From Bacteroidales bacterium (GTDB taxonomy: Bacteria; Bacteroidota; Bacteroidia; Bacteroidales; VadinHA17), in NCBI GenBank assembly GCA_022865305.1, contig JALHSP010000147.1, positions 124,001-188,000 of the forward strand: a stretch of 64,000 nt of DNA, read 5' to 3'. How positions within the stretch are numbered: position 1 is the stretch's first letter; every line of letters begins with the position of its first letter. Under the pieces are notes generated by a model. It saw only the letters and a list, made by a program, of their open reading frames with translations, was not told where the DNA came from and did not search any database. Below, piece after piece: positions 1-8,471 of this stretch. A program made the translations under genes and the position numbers.

Positions 1-369
1 GGTGATGACAATCACCGGGATTGAGGGGAACAGATTATCTTTCAGATCGCAAAGCTCAATAATCTCCCTGGTTTTACCGGAATTTGAAACAGCAAGAAGA
101 ACATCATTTTCCTGAAGTATCCCAAGATCTCCATGCTGAGCTTCACTGGGGTGTAAAAATATTGCAGGTGTACCGGTTGAGCTGAATGTAGTAGCTATAT
201 TATGAGCTACCTGACCTGCTTTTCCCATACCGGCAGTAATCAACTTACCTTTTTTTATATGTACATGATTATGAATAATATCGACTGCCTTTATATAATT
301 TCCTGTAACGGGTATTCTTTTAATGGCAGCGGCCTCATTCTCAAAAATCTTCCTGATTTTATCTTCCAT
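1..369 (-). CDS. SIS-domain sugar-phosphate isomerase (partial, C-terminus outside window)
   Basis: An ATG at 369 opens a leftward frame that stays open for 123 codons to the window edge, so the C-terminal part is missing. The visible part has SIS-fold sugar-phosphate-binding loops: GMGKAGQ at residues 47-53, HPSEAQHGD at 73-81 and SNSGKT at 95-100. These resemble KdsD/GutQ/KpsF arabinose-5-phosphate isomerases and the shorter stand-alone SIS proteins of Bacteroidota. Whether CBS domains follow cannot be seen. The gene is divergent from a ROK-family sugar-kinase-like gene, which fits sugar-phosphate metabolism. The exact substrate is inference. Confidence 0.8.
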   Translation of the reverse strand, partial: MEDKIRKIFENEAAAIKRIPVTGNYIKAVDIIHNHVHIKKGKLITAGMGKAGQVAHNIATTFSSTGTPAIFLHPSEAQHGDLGILQENDVLLAVSNSGKTREIIELCDLKDNLFPSIPVIVIT

Positions 370-494
370 AAATATCTTATAATTAATCAAATATCATAAA
401 TATAATTTAATATAAGTTTCAAAGGTATTAAAAAACAACTTTTATCTTATTTATCTTTTGTTATGTTTCTCAATCCTTATAAGTAAAGTTATTT

Positions 495-502
495 TATTTT
501 TG
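495..502 (+). promoter_or_regulatory. candidate -7 promoter box of the ROK gene
   Basis: TATTTTTG matches the Bacteroidota -7 consensus TAnnTTTG and lies 23 bases before the ROK start codon. No TTTG box sits at the usual spacing of about 19-21 bases upstream, so the call rests on one box. Confidence 0.35.
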
Positions 503-525
503 TATTACATCATCAGTTACTGAGA

Positions 526-1488
526 ATGTTTAAGTTTTCTGCTGCAATAGGTGTTGATATCGCCCGTTTTTCACTCAGAATAGCTGTTGTGAATGCACGT
601 GGTGAAGCAATAGCAGAGAAAGTATGTCCGCTGGATCAGAAACAGACGAAGGAATATTTACTTTCATGTCTTTTTGGTGGTATCCATGATATAAGGAAGA
701 CTGTTTCCTCCAATGGAATAAATCCAATATGTATCGGAATTGCCGCAAAAGGGTTTATAGACCATCAGACCGGAGTGGTCCTTGGCCCTGATCAGGGTAT
801 AAAAGACTGGAAAAATGTACCGCTGGCGAAAGTAGTAAAGAAAGAAACCGGTCTGCCTGTTTTTGTTGGAAATGACGCTAATCTGATGACTGTCGCAGAA
901 CAAAGATTTGGTGCTGCAAGGAATTATAACAATGTCATTTTCGTAGCACTCCGGACAGGAATAGGAGGAGGAATCATAATTAACGGAAAACTTTACCGTG
1001 GACTTAATAATGCCGGAGGAGAGGTTGGACAGATGATAATAAATTTTGCTGATGGTATCAGCGATAAGGGAATAAGAGGATCTTTTGAACATTTCGCTTC
1101 TGCTTCCGCCCTGGTACGCAGATATTGTGAAGAAACCGGATATATTTCCCGCAGAAATAAAAATATACCCACATGTAAGGAAATCTTTGAACTCAGCTAT
1201 AAAAAGGATCCTGTTGCAGTGAGAATAGTAAAGGAAAATGCATATTTGGTCGGCATCGGCCTGGCAAACCTGATTTCGATTTTTGCTCCGGAAATTATTG
1301 TCCTTGGCGGAGGGATGTCTGACGCACGGGAATCATATATAAAAATGATTAAAAGGAGCGCATTTGCAAATTCGCTTGAGAACTGCAGAGCTAAAGTGAA
1401 AATTGAAAGAGCGAAACTGGGTCCGAAAGCTGCATTTATCGGTGCAGCATTCTACAGCCTTTTGCGGCTTGCAGGAAAACCGATATAA
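526..1488 (+). CDS. ROK-family sugar kinase-like protein
   Basis: A 320-residue protein with the ROK/actin-like ATPase fold. The first phosphate strand is at residues 8-20 (AIGVDIARFSLRIAVV region), the catalytic-type Asn-Asp pair is N116-D117 in VGNDAN, the second glycine-rich ATP loop is TGIGGGI at 144-150, and GGEVGQM lies at 164-170. Classical ROK kinases follow this with a zinc-binding CxCGxxGCxE segment. Here that segment has no cysteines (residues 171-190), so the zinc site is absent. There is no N-terminal DNA-binding domain, so it is a kinase-type ROK and not a repressor of the NagC/XylR type. Glucose, N-acetylmannosamine and other hexoses are all possible substrates. It is divergent from the SIS isomerase. 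Confidence 0.8.
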   Translation: MFKFSAAIGVDIARFSLRIAVVNARGEAIAEKVCPLDQKQTKEYLLSCLFGGIHDIRKTVSSNGINPICIGIAAKGFIDHQTGVVLGPDQGIKDWKNVPLAKVVKKETGLPVFVGNDANLMTVAEQRFGAARNYNNVIFVALRTGIGGGIIINGKLYRGLNNAGGEVGQMIINFADGISDKGIRGSFEHFASASALVRRYCEETGYISRRNKNIPTCKEIFELSYKKDPVAVRIVKENAYLVGIGLANLISIFAPEIIVLGGGMSDARESYIKMIKRSAFANSLENCRAKVKIERAKLGPKAAFIGAAFYSLLRLAGKPI

Positions 1489-1545
1489 TGGAAAACTGAT
1501 TATTGTTATTAATGGAGTTAAAATATTTTCTTAATATTTAAAGTA

Positions 1546-2553
1546 ATGAAATTCTTATTCTTTATTTGCTTTGTTGGTCTGACATCGTCATTATTTAACG
1601 ATTCATCGGATTATCAGGAAAAGAAAACTATCGTAAAGGCATCCGAATTAAAAGAATGGATTACATATATTGCTTCTGATGAAATGAGAGGCCGTGCTAA
1701 TGGTTCACCTGAGATGAAAACTTCTGCATACTGGATTGCTGAAAAATTCAGGGAAAATGGCGTTAAACCAGTCAGCCCGGATAGCGATTTCATTCAGGAT
1801 TATTCCTTTTCTTCCCGTCAGCAGACAATTGAGGAGAGAAATGTAATAGGTATTATTGAAGGTAATGATCCTTTATTGAAAGATCAATATATAGTTCTTA
1901 GCGCTCATTTTGATCATATTGGAATAAGAAGAGGATCACCGACCGATTCTATCTGCAATGGGGCCGATGATAATGCTGCCGGTACCTGCGCTCTCATAGG
2001 AATCGCTAAGACTCTCTGGCTGTTGAAGATGAAACCCGGAAGAACAATTTTGCTTGCAGCCTTCAGCGGAGAAGAGCGGGGGATGAGAGGTTCACGATTT
2101 TTTGTTTCCAATCCGCCGGTTCCCCTTAAAAATATCTATGCTGACATAAACTTTGAAATGATCGGTCACTCTGAATACCTGGGCAGGAATAAATACTATA
2201 TGACCGGATGCTTAAATTCGAATCTGGATGACATGATCGGAGAATACAACATGAAGACTGATTTTCAGCTTATTGACACAATATCGATAGCAAACATGCT
2301 TTTTAATGCATCAGATAATATTTCTTTTTCAAGGCTTTCTTTTGCTGATGGTATCACGCAGGGTATTCCAAGTGGTACTTTTGCAACATCAGCCCTGGCT
2401 GACTATTTGCACAGTGTCAATGATGAAGCAGAACTTTTTGATTTTGAAAATATGGCAGCACTTATAAGCCATTTCAGCGACCTGGTAATATGGTTATCCA
2501 ATAACAAATCGGATATAATATGGACTGATCCGAAATTCTCCAGACCTAAATAA
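1546..2553 (+). CDS. secreted M28-family zinc peptidase
   Basis: A 335-residue protein starting with a hydrophobic signal-like segment (residues 1-16). The M28 metal-binding pattern is complete: H121-x-D123 in SAHFDHIG, D141 in NGADDNAAG, the E176-E177 pair in SGEERG, an acidic residue in INFEMIG (E204, where many homologues have Asp), and the last histidine in YLHSVNDE near residue 295. M28 enzymes are aminopeptidases or glutaminyl cyclase-like exopeptidases using two zinc ions. Signal segment and fold suggest a periplasmic or exported aminopeptidase. It follows the ROK gene on the same strand with a 57-base gap, but the functions look unrelated. Confidence 0.88.
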   Translation: MKFLFFICFVGLTSSLFNDSSDYQEKKTIVKASELKEWITYIASDEMRGRANGSPEMKTSAYWIAEKFRENGVKPVSPDSDFIQDYSFSSRQQTIEERNVIGIIEGNDPLLKDQYIVLSAHFDHIGIRRGSPTDSICNGADDNAAGTCALIGIAKTLWLLKMKPGRTILLAAFSGEERGMRGSRFFVSNPPVPLKNIYADINFEMIGHSEYLGRNKYYMTGCLNSNLDDMIGEYNMKTDFQLIDTISIANMLFNASDNISFSRLSFADGITQGIPSGTFATSALADYLHSVNDEAELFDFENMAALISHFSDLVIWLSNNKSDIIWTDPKFSRPK

Positions 2554-2641
2554 CCAGGTTCCGGAAAGCTATAATATCTCGTATCAGAATAATCAATATT
2601 GAAGAGTATTTTTTTAAAGCATAAATCCAGTCTTAATCCAT

Positions 2642-3838
2642 ATGAATCTCCCTTTACGTAAATTAAGTTCCCAGCCTTATGTAGTAATTACTGCATTTTG
2701 CTCTCTTCTCGCGATTGTAGGTTTCGCACTTTACGGATTACCTTTCTTTTATGATTTTTATAAAGAGGAATTCGGATGGTCGGCTAAGGTGGTTACCTCG
2801 GGAAACGCACTCGGAAAGATACTGGTTGCACCGTTATTCGGATTCATAGCAGGCTGGATAATAGACCGATATGGTCCCAGGAGAATGCTGATTGCCGGAG
2901 CATTAATTACATTTGCAGCCCTTTTTGGATTAAGCCGGATGAACTCCCTTGGAATATTTTATATCAGTTATATTTTCGTCGCCCTTGGTTATGTTTTCGG
3001 AGGACCACTGCCTTGTCAGGTTCTGATATCACGATGGTTTACAAAAAACCGTGGAAAAGCAATGGGTATTGCATACCTGGGTATCGGAACAGGAGGATTC
3101 ATGGTTCCTCTTATTGCTGCCGGGCTGATAAATAATATTGGATGGCGGCTGGCTCTTATCTGCCTTGGAGTTATGATTGTTCTGATAGCTGTCCCTCTTG
3201 CATTTTTTATTAAAGATTCGCCATCGGATGCAGAAGTCACCTTGAAGCCAGAACCTGCTGTCCCCTTTAAAAGCATACTGAAAAATCCATATTTTTACCT
3301 GCTGGCTTTCGGAAGCATGTGCTCAATCGGAGCAGTTGGAGGCATCAATCAGAATCTTAAACTATATCTCAGGGATTTGAATTTTACACAGACGGAGGCT
3401 GCACATTTAATTTCGCTGGTGTTACTTATGAGCCTGGCAGGAAGAGTATTGATGGGCTGGCTTGCCGACCTGATACCCCGTAAGTATGTTATGATTTTAA
3501 TTTACCTGATTGTAGGTGGCTCGATACCGTTATTGCTCTTACCGGATTTTCCGGGACGTTTGTATATTTTTGCCGTAATTTTCGGCATTGGCCTTGGCGG
3601 TGATTATATGATTATCCCATTAATGGCCGGTGACCTTTTCGGCATAAAAACACTTGGCAGAGTTATGGGTATTATTCTGGTGGCTGATGGTATTGCTGAA
3701 GCTTCAGTGCCAATGCTGGCAGCCACTTTGAGAGATTCTGCGGGAAAATATGCACCTGGATTTACTGTTTTAATCTTTATAGCTCTTACCGGCGCACTGA
3801 TAGTATCATTTCTACCAAAACATAAAACCAATTCCTGA
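2642..3838 (+). CDS. MFS transporter, monocarboxylate/oxalate-formate antiporter-like
   Basis: A 398-residue hydrophobic protein with about 12 predicted membrane spans in two halves. A soluble linker around residues 190-215 (FIKDSPSDAEV...) separates the halves. The loop after span 2 has the MFS signature DRYGPRRM, and the span 4-5 region has WFTKNRGKAMGIAY, a pattern seen in the OFA/MCT group of monocarboxylate and oxalate-formate exchangers. The length is normal for the family. The substrate cannot be read from the sequence. The gene stands alone and converges with the VTT membrane-protein gene downstream. Confidence 0.85.
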   Translation: MNLPLRKLSSQPYVVITAFCSLLAIVGFALYGLPFFYDFYKEEFGWSAKVVTSGNALGKILVAPLFGFIAGWIIDRYGPRRMLIAGALITFAALFGLSRMNSLGIFYISYIFVALGYVFGGPLPCQVLISRWFTKNRGKAMGIAYLGIGTGGFMVPLIAAGLINNIGWRLALICLGVMIVLIAVPLAFFIKDSPSDAEVTLKPEPAVPFKSILKNPYFYLLAFGSMCSIGAVGGINQNLKLYLRDLNFTQTEAAHLISLVLLMSLAGRVLMGWLADLIPRKYVMILIYLIVGGSIPLLLLPDFPGRLYIFAVIFGIGLGGDYMIIPLMAGDLFGIKTLGRVMGIILVADGIAEASVPMLAATLRDSAGKYAPGFTVLIFIALTGALIVSFLPKHKTNS

Positions 3839-3921
3839 ATTAACAATCTTAAACTTCTTATTTAAGAATCTGAAATTCAAGCTTTAATATATTTCAGGAA
3901 TGAATTATAATGTTACTTCTA

Positions 3922-4617
3922 TTACTGCAGAAAAGCAGTCAAAGTATCCATATTCAGCATGTTTAAATAGAGAATTCCCTGAGCAACGAATCTGACAATA
4001 CGTGAAAGTCCAAAAAGAAGGTACAGCCTGAACGGGTATTTAAATAAGCTTACAGCGATAACAACCATTGAGAACGGAGATAATGGAAAAAGGGCAGAAA
4101 TAATGATAAATGCACCTCCCCATTTCCTTACCATAGAGATATACTTGTTTAGTACACGCTCGGAATAGGCTTTTATTCTTTTTGTTTTTGTTAACCCGTA
4201 TCCGATAAGATATGAAAGTGCTCCGCCAAGATAGGAGAGGATACCAAATAAAGTCAGAAATAAAAAGGGAGAATTAAATTTTCCTGACCAGATAATGAAA
4301 AGATCAGGAGGGATCATGCCAAGGAATGATTCGGAAAGCATAAAGATAACTAAAACAAGCGCATCCGAAAGATTATCAGTAATATACTTAAAAATAGCTT
4401 TGAAATCAATAAGATACTTACCGGCTAAAATGAAAGGTGTCAGGATCAGCGCATAAATGACAACTATTTTAAAAGCTGTCCACAACATATAGCCATATAC
4501 ATCCCTCTTTAAATTATCGCGGTGATGTTCTTTTAATCTTTGCCAGAAATTATTACTCTCCATTTTCCTTGCAGCTAAATGCGGTCTTTTCAAAAAAATC
4601 CCGCCAAAGATATACAT
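3922..4617 (-). CDS. VTT/SNARE-associated-type membrane protein (YqaA/DedA-like)
   Basis: A 231-residue integral membrane protein. Spans are visible near residues 45-70, 82-103, 113-140, 165-190 and 195-215. The central segment with ESFLGMIPPDLFIIW and the glycine-rich GILSYLGGALSYLIGYG stretch is typical of VTT-domain (DedA/YqaA/TMEM41-like) proteins, a superfamily that includes lipid scramblases and flippases. The upstream Met at 4617 gives 18 extra basic residues. A second Met at 4563 (MESNN) may be the real start. The gene lies 5 bases after the FMN-binding gene on the same strand, so the two probably share a transcript. Confidence 0.8.
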   Translation of the reverse strand: MYIFGGIFLKRPHLAARKMESNNFWQRLKEHHRDNLKRDVYGYMLWTAFKIVVIYALILTPFILAGKYLIDFKAIFKYITDNLSDALVLVIFMLSESFLGMIPPDLFIIWSGKFNSPFLFLTLFGILSYLGGALSYLIGYGLTKTKRIKAYSERVLNKYISMVRKWGGAFIIISALFPLSPFSMVVIAVSLFKYPFRLYLLFGLSRIVRFVAQGILYLNMLNMDTLTAFLQ

Positions 4618-4622
4618 TTTAA

Positions 4623-5126
4623 CTAGTTGAAATTATATTCCCAGTATGTATATTTAGTTCCTTTCCTTTGCTGCCTGCCCGTCATTCTGGTAACTTTAAT
4701 TTCGACCGCATAGCATCTTGAAACATCTTTTGGGAGAATCTCTTTGGCATCTGGCTGAAGAAAATGGTTAAAAATATTCAGTATTTTACACCGTTCATTA
4801 GTATCCTCAATTATCCGCGCAATACCATAGCAAACAGCACTGTCATGATCTGCTTTGCATGAACCTCCGTGAGGATGATTCATCGCTTTCCCCGATTGCT
4901 TGCCCACTGTGAAACAAACCTGTGGATTAGCCCTGATATAATCTAATTTTATTCCTCGTATTGCACAATGAAATATTATCCGTCCATTGTGATAGCAATA
5001 AGTAAGAGGGATAACATAAGGAGTACCGTTTGTACAAAGCCCAAGAAATCCCATCGTCTCATTTTGCAGGATTTTTTCAATTTCTTCGCGTGAATCATTA
5101 AATTTCCCAGATATATTTTTCACCAT
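4623..5126 (-). CDS. pyridoxamine 5'-phosphate oxidase-family / NimA-like FMN split-barrel protein
   Basis: A 167-residue protein with the flavin split-barrel pattern: MGFLGLCTNGTPYVIPLTYCYHNG near residues 25-48, then a strand with IIFHCA and KLDYIRANPQVCFTV. The arrangement matches the PNPOx-like family that includes 5-nitroimidazole reductases (NimA type) and small flavin-dependent oxidoreductases. Cofactor binding (FMN or F420-like) is inferred from the family. It heads a two-gene unit with the VTT membrane protein. Resistance to nitroimidazoles should not be assumed, because most family members have unknown substrates. Confidence 0.82.
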   Translation of the reverse strand: MVKNISGKFNDSREEIEKILQNETMGFLGLCTNGTPYVIPLTYCYHNGRIIFHCAIRGIKLDYIRANPQVCFTVGKQSGKAMNHPHGGSCKADHDSAVCYGIARIIEDTNERCKILNIFNHFLQPDAKEILPKDVSRCYAVEIKVTRMTGRQQRKGTKYTYWEYNFN

Positions 5127-5169
5127 AATGGACCAATTTAATATGTTTACTTTGGGATGCTTGGTATCA

Positions 5170-5214
5170 GACCAAAGTTATCATTTAAATTATGGCAACA
5201 AACCAGCTTTGGTC
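5170..5214. promoter_or_regulatory. inverted repeat upstream of the FMN-binding gene
   Basis: GACCAAAG at 5170-5177 is repeated in perfect inversion as CTTTGGTC at 5207-5214, in the gap between divergent genes. It could be an operator or a chance repeat. The arms are 29 bases apart, so a hairpin is less likely than two half-sites. Confidence 0.3.
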
Positions 5215-5417
5215 CAAAATATCTAAGAACTTTTCATATTTCACAATTAGATACAATGATATATTATTGACTTTATGTGTGATATATTGTATTTTTGATA
5301 ATAAAGCAGTAATGACAGTTTAGAATATTAAGGTAAAAAAAATGAGTTTTAAAAGACCGTTATTCTGTGCAATTATTACATTTTAATATGACGAATTTCA
5401 CTAACTATTTAAATATT

Positions 5418-6158
5418 ATGAGATATTGTAAATATTCTTATCCATTCTTTCTTTTATTCCTCACGATCGCCGCTTACAATATGGATATAAGTGCGCAGAC
5501 GATCGGTACTGAACCGGGTTCTACAACTGTCAAAAAATGTCAGGATTTTAAAATAAGCGGTGATGGAAGCTCTGATAACTGGAAGAGTGCCGAATGGTTA
5601 TATTTGTCTCAGAGGGAGCAGAATACTAAACCATATCAGACTAAAGTCAAGGTTCTTTATTCCGGGACAGGAATCTATTTTCTTTTCGAATGTGAGGATA
5701 AAAAGCTGACTTCAACAATGAAAGCCGATAATATGGATCTATGGAATGAAGATGTTGTTGAAGTTTTCCTATGGACTGATGAGAGTTTCCCTGTTTATTT
5801 TGAGTATGAAATTTCACCTTTGAATTATGAACTGCCTATTATGGTACCTAACTACAAGGGGAAATTTTTAGGCTGGCTGCCCTGGCATTATGAAGGTGAA
5901 AGGAAAATACAGCATGCCACATCCGCAGTGGGAGGGAAGAAGGAAAGCGGAGCTTCTGTAAATGGATGGATTGCTGAATTTTTTATACCATTTAAATTGC
6001 TGGCTCCTTTGAACCAGGTTCCACCTGTTTCAGGAACAAAATGGAGGGCAAATATGTATCGAATTGATTACGACAATGGCGCAACACATTTTACCTGGCA
6101 AAAAACTACCAGATCCTTCCATGAATACAATAATTTTGGTACATTTATTTTTGAATAG
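5418..6158 (+). CDS. secreted CBM9-like carbohydrate-binding protein
   Basis: The start at ATG 5418 is chosen because it puts a clean signal peptide (MRYCKYSYPFFLLFLTIAAY) at the N-terminus. A start at 5367 would place 17 extra residues before it. The mature part has the family-9-like carbohydrate-binding (DOMON-type) layout: an early DNWKSAEW strand, then KVKVLYSGTGIYFLFECEDK, then LWNEDVVEVFLW, and near the end WRANMYRIDY and FHEYNNFGTFIFE. Proteins of this type bind sugars or haem and are often exported in Bacteroidota. No catalytic domain is attached. No operon partner is visible. Confidence 0.75.
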   Translation: MRYCKYSYPFFLLFLTIAAYNMDISAQTIGTEPGSTTVKKCQDFKISGDGSSDNWKSAEWLYLSQREQNTKPYQTKVKVLYSGTGIYFLFECEDKKLTSTMKADNMDLWNEDVVEVFLWTDESFPVYFEYEISPLNYELPIMVPNYKGKFLGWLPWHYEGERKIQHATSAVGGKKESGASVNGWIAEFFIPFKLLAPLNQVPPVSGTKWRANMYRIDYDNGATHFTWQKTTRSFHEYNNFGTFIFE

Positions 6159-6237
6159 AAAACGGATGAAATGACATTTCTAAGATGTCATTCCTAGTTC
6201 CTGCCCGGGTTTGTCTTGGTGATATGTCCTTGATTTT

Positions 6238-6858
6238 TTATTTGAATATCCTTGAATTACTATTGAAATAAACTTCGGGATCCCAGCTTTCAAAACATAT
6301 CCGGCTGATATCGTTTTGTAAGTCTAAACATTCGGAGGGGAAATATTGTCCTAATCTTTTACATACCTCAGCATGATGACTTAAATCGCCTGATATTCGA
6401 ATGATGATTTTGATTCCCTTCCCACTTGGAGAAATAAATGCTACCCTAACGAATGGATTTTTATAAATATGGTCCTTGAATTGCTGAACGTCCGGAACAT
6501 CATCGTAATCAAGGACTAATAATTTACTATAAGCAACAAGACCAGCATTACATCTTCTGATAAATTCTCCTGAAAAGCAGATTGCAGGTAATCGTAGTTT
6601 AAGATGTTTTTCACCTTGCCGGATGCGTGTTACTAATTCTTTTGAGTGACCATCACAGATCCTTGCCACAACATCAGCAAGTACCAGGTACTCGGGATTT
6701 ATTAAAGAAATCACATTACGGAACACGCTCACCTTGTCGGTAGTGGCAGTCTCCACCGATGGAGATAATGTCAGAGAAGGTACCTGAACAGTCTTAATTC
6801 TGGTTTTAGTGGCATTCTCTAAAAGCAAGTTGTCAGTATTGTAAAGAGATCCTTCCAT
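6238..6858 (-). pseudogene. VirE N-terminal-domain (BT4734-like) protein, apparently truncated
   Basis: The 206 residues match the primase-like N-terminal module of Bacteroidota mobile-element VirE/BT4734 proteins. Visible features are LLVLDYDDVPD with an acidic metal-type cluster near residue 115, SPSGKGIKIIIRI near 143-156, and DISRICFESWDPEVY near the end. In full-length family members this region is followed by a linker and a helicase or DUF3987-type domain, for several hundred more residues. Here the protein stops straight after the module, so a C-terminal truncation is likely. It may still be translated. It looks like a relic of an older mobile element near the tRNA-Arg insertion site. 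Confidence 0.6.
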
Positions 6859-7062
6859 GTATCTAATTTACAATTTATTATCAAAATAAACAAATTAAAT
6901 TTACCTCAATTGTGAGTTAATGAACTTATCAGTATTACAAAAAAAATTAATGACTTTCAATTAGAAATGTACAAGAACTAAAATGAAGATTAGATGAATT
7001 TCTACAGAACAAACAAGAATAGAGGTGGTTGAAATAAAATTGACTGGGTTTTTTTATTGTAG

Positions 7063-7155
7063 TAACTTTGATGACAGAAATGAAAAGTTAAAAGTACATT
7101 TAGCCATCTGTTTTGGTCTGTAAATGAGTACTTTTGTTACACATATAAACGAGTT
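7063..7155 (+). promoter_or_regulatory. promoter/leader module, copy 1
   Basis: TAACTTTG at 7063-7070 is a perfect Bacteroidota -7 box, with ATTG at 7039-7042, 20 bases upstream, as a weak -33 box. The following leader (ACAGAAATGAAAAG and AAAAGTAC) and a perfect 29-bp stretch at 7127-7155 recur at 15335-15394 in front of the SEFIR gene. Copy 1 has about 30 extra bases in the middle. The rest of the 6859-7220 gap shows nothing else I can name. Confidence 0.5.
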
Positions 7156-7220
7156 GTCAACCATAGGGTCGCACAAAGCGGCAGACACTACCCGCCGCTA
7201 TTAACACTTTACAGCAACAG

Positions 7221-8105
7221 GTGCGGTTTGAGGTTGACCATGATGTGGATGTTACCCAGTTGGTTCCTGAATTTGAGGTTCCCGATAGCTGCACCGTTTA
7301 TTTAAATGGAATCCTGCAGGTATCAGGCAGTTCAACCGTTGACTTTTCACAGCCTGTTACCTATGAATTAAAGGATAACAATAATCGCTCAACCAATTGG
7401 CGGGCATCAGCTGTTCCATTGTGTTGCAAAATTCTCATCGATGCTTCACATGACGGAGGTGTATGGTGGTATCCTCAATCTCCGGCCACCGGATTTAATC
7501 CCGACAAATGGCACCAGGGACAGTCCTTCGCTAATCTTCTTCGTGAGAAAGGTTTTGAGGTGGATGAATTGGGACGGGGAGCTGAACTGACGGAAGAGAT
7601 GTTTTTTGGCTACTCCATTGTAATCAGGGCTAACGGTTTTCAAGCGTACGCGGCTAAAGAACTGAAGATATATACCAAGTTAGTTGATCGGGGAATGAAC
7701 ATGGTATTTTTTACCGATCATAAAAAGAATGACCCGGTGGACGAGTTGGGCGATCACCTGGGATTAAAATTTGAGGGTATAGCCAATGGTATCGTCACTT
7801 CATTTAAATCGCATATGATTACTAAAAACATTTCTTCCATTGATTATATAGCGGGTTCTGTCTTAACCAGTTCAAATCAAAATCCGGATATTGAGGTATT
7901 GGGATGGTTACGTGAAGATGATTATGCTGATCTTAATTTCAATGGAGTCAAAGATGATAACGAACCTTCTGCACCACCAGTAATGGGAATATTGAATTAT
8001 CCGAAAAGCCATATATTTTTTATTGGCGACATGAATGGCCTTGAAGTTATGCCTCAGCCATTTATCGATAATCTCATCAAATGGATGGGTACTTGTTATA
8101 ATTAG
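7221..8105 (+). pseudogene. 5'-truncated adhesin-like protein with ThuA/GATase-like domain
   Basis: The frame is open from a stop at 7164-7166 and has no convincing start. Only a GTG at 7221 is available, inside what looks like the middle of a domain. Residues 1-50 resemble the repeated immunoglobulin-like strands of Bacteroidota surface proteins (FEVPDSCTVYLNG, TYELKDNN). From residue 70 (CKILIDASHDGG) a Rossmann-like domain follows with GQSFANLLREKGFEV and MGILNYPKSHIFFIGDMNGLE, like ThuA or DUF4350-type glutamine-amidotransferase folds. The upstream part of the gene is missing, so I call it a remnant. It sits outside the tRNA-bounded element, just beyond its left end. Confidence 0.55.
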
Positions 8106-8235
8106 GGGGCGGGATTGTTTGGCATACATAAATTATTTACGATACCATTTCTCTTCTTGCTTCTTAATCGCACAAACTGGCAGGTTAGAGATCCAACCCG
8201 TAATCCAAAGCCAGCCAAAGATTATGCTCATAAAA

Positions 8236-8272
8236 AAACGCAACTACTTGATATTTAAGTTAATTGCGTTTT
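8236..8272 (-). terminator. ancestral terminator of tRNA-Arg
   Basis: AAAACGCAA at 8236-8244 pairs with TTGCGTTTT at 8264-8272. On the minus strand the hairpin is followed by a T run (8232-8238). It lies nine bases beyond the truncated tRNA copy. Before the element inserted, it would have been the terminator directly downstream of tRNA-Arg. Confidence 0.6.
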
Positions 8273-8280
8273 GCATTAGC

Positions 8281-8322
8281 GATCCCGAAGGGATTCAAAC
8301 CCCCAACCTTCTGATCCGTAGT
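8281..8322 (-). repeat. attachment-site repeat (truncated tRNA-Arg 3' part)
   Basis: Forty-two bases identical to 17585-17626. They correspond to tRNA-Arg nucleotides 32-73, from the anticodon loop to the acceptor end. No 5' half of the tRNA follows, so this copy is not a functional tRNA. It marks the left junction. Confidence 0.88.
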
Positions 8323-8359
8323 TTGAAAACTGCCATTTTCATCATTTTTCATATTCATT

Positions 8360-8398
8360 CAATACTTATTGTAAATTACTGATATTCATAAAGTATTG
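8360..8398. repeat. inverted repeat inside the left end of the element
   Basis: CAATACTT at 8360-8367 and AAGTATTG at 8391-8398 are perfect inverted copies, between the attachment repeat and the integrase promoter. This could be an excisionase or repressor site. No protein match can be shown. Confidence 0.3.
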
Positions 8399-8420
8399 TT
8401 GAAATCTATTTAACATTACT

Positions 8421-8452
8421 TTTCATTTATATTCATTTATATACTATATTTG
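8421..8452 (+). promoter_or_regulatory. integrase promoter
   Basis: TTTC at 8421-8424 and TATATTTG at 8445-8452 are spaced 20 bases apart, fitting the Bacteroidota -33/-7 promoter pattern. The transcription start would be near 8459, which excludes an integrase start at 8454 and favours the ATG at 8472 or 8475. Confidence 0.55.
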
Positions 8453-8467
8453 TATGCAAATTGTATG
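8451..8467. repeat. integrase arm-type repeat, left
   Basis: A 17-bp sequence built of two GTATGCAA-like units. It is identical to 17513-17529 near the opposite end of the element. It overlaps the last bases of the integrase -7 box. Arm-type integrase binding and autoregulation are inferred from this placement. Confidence 0.5.
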
Positions 8468-8471
8468 TACA

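Noticed and set aside
202-399. Rightward 65-residue frame in the SIS gene region
   Set aside because: It lies antisense to a clear SIS-domain coding frame and has no start context or family match.
8035-8382. 115-residue frame over the left attachment repeat
   Set aside because: It crosses the tRNA-derived repeat and the terminator hairpin, which are non-coding. Its composition does not look protein-like.
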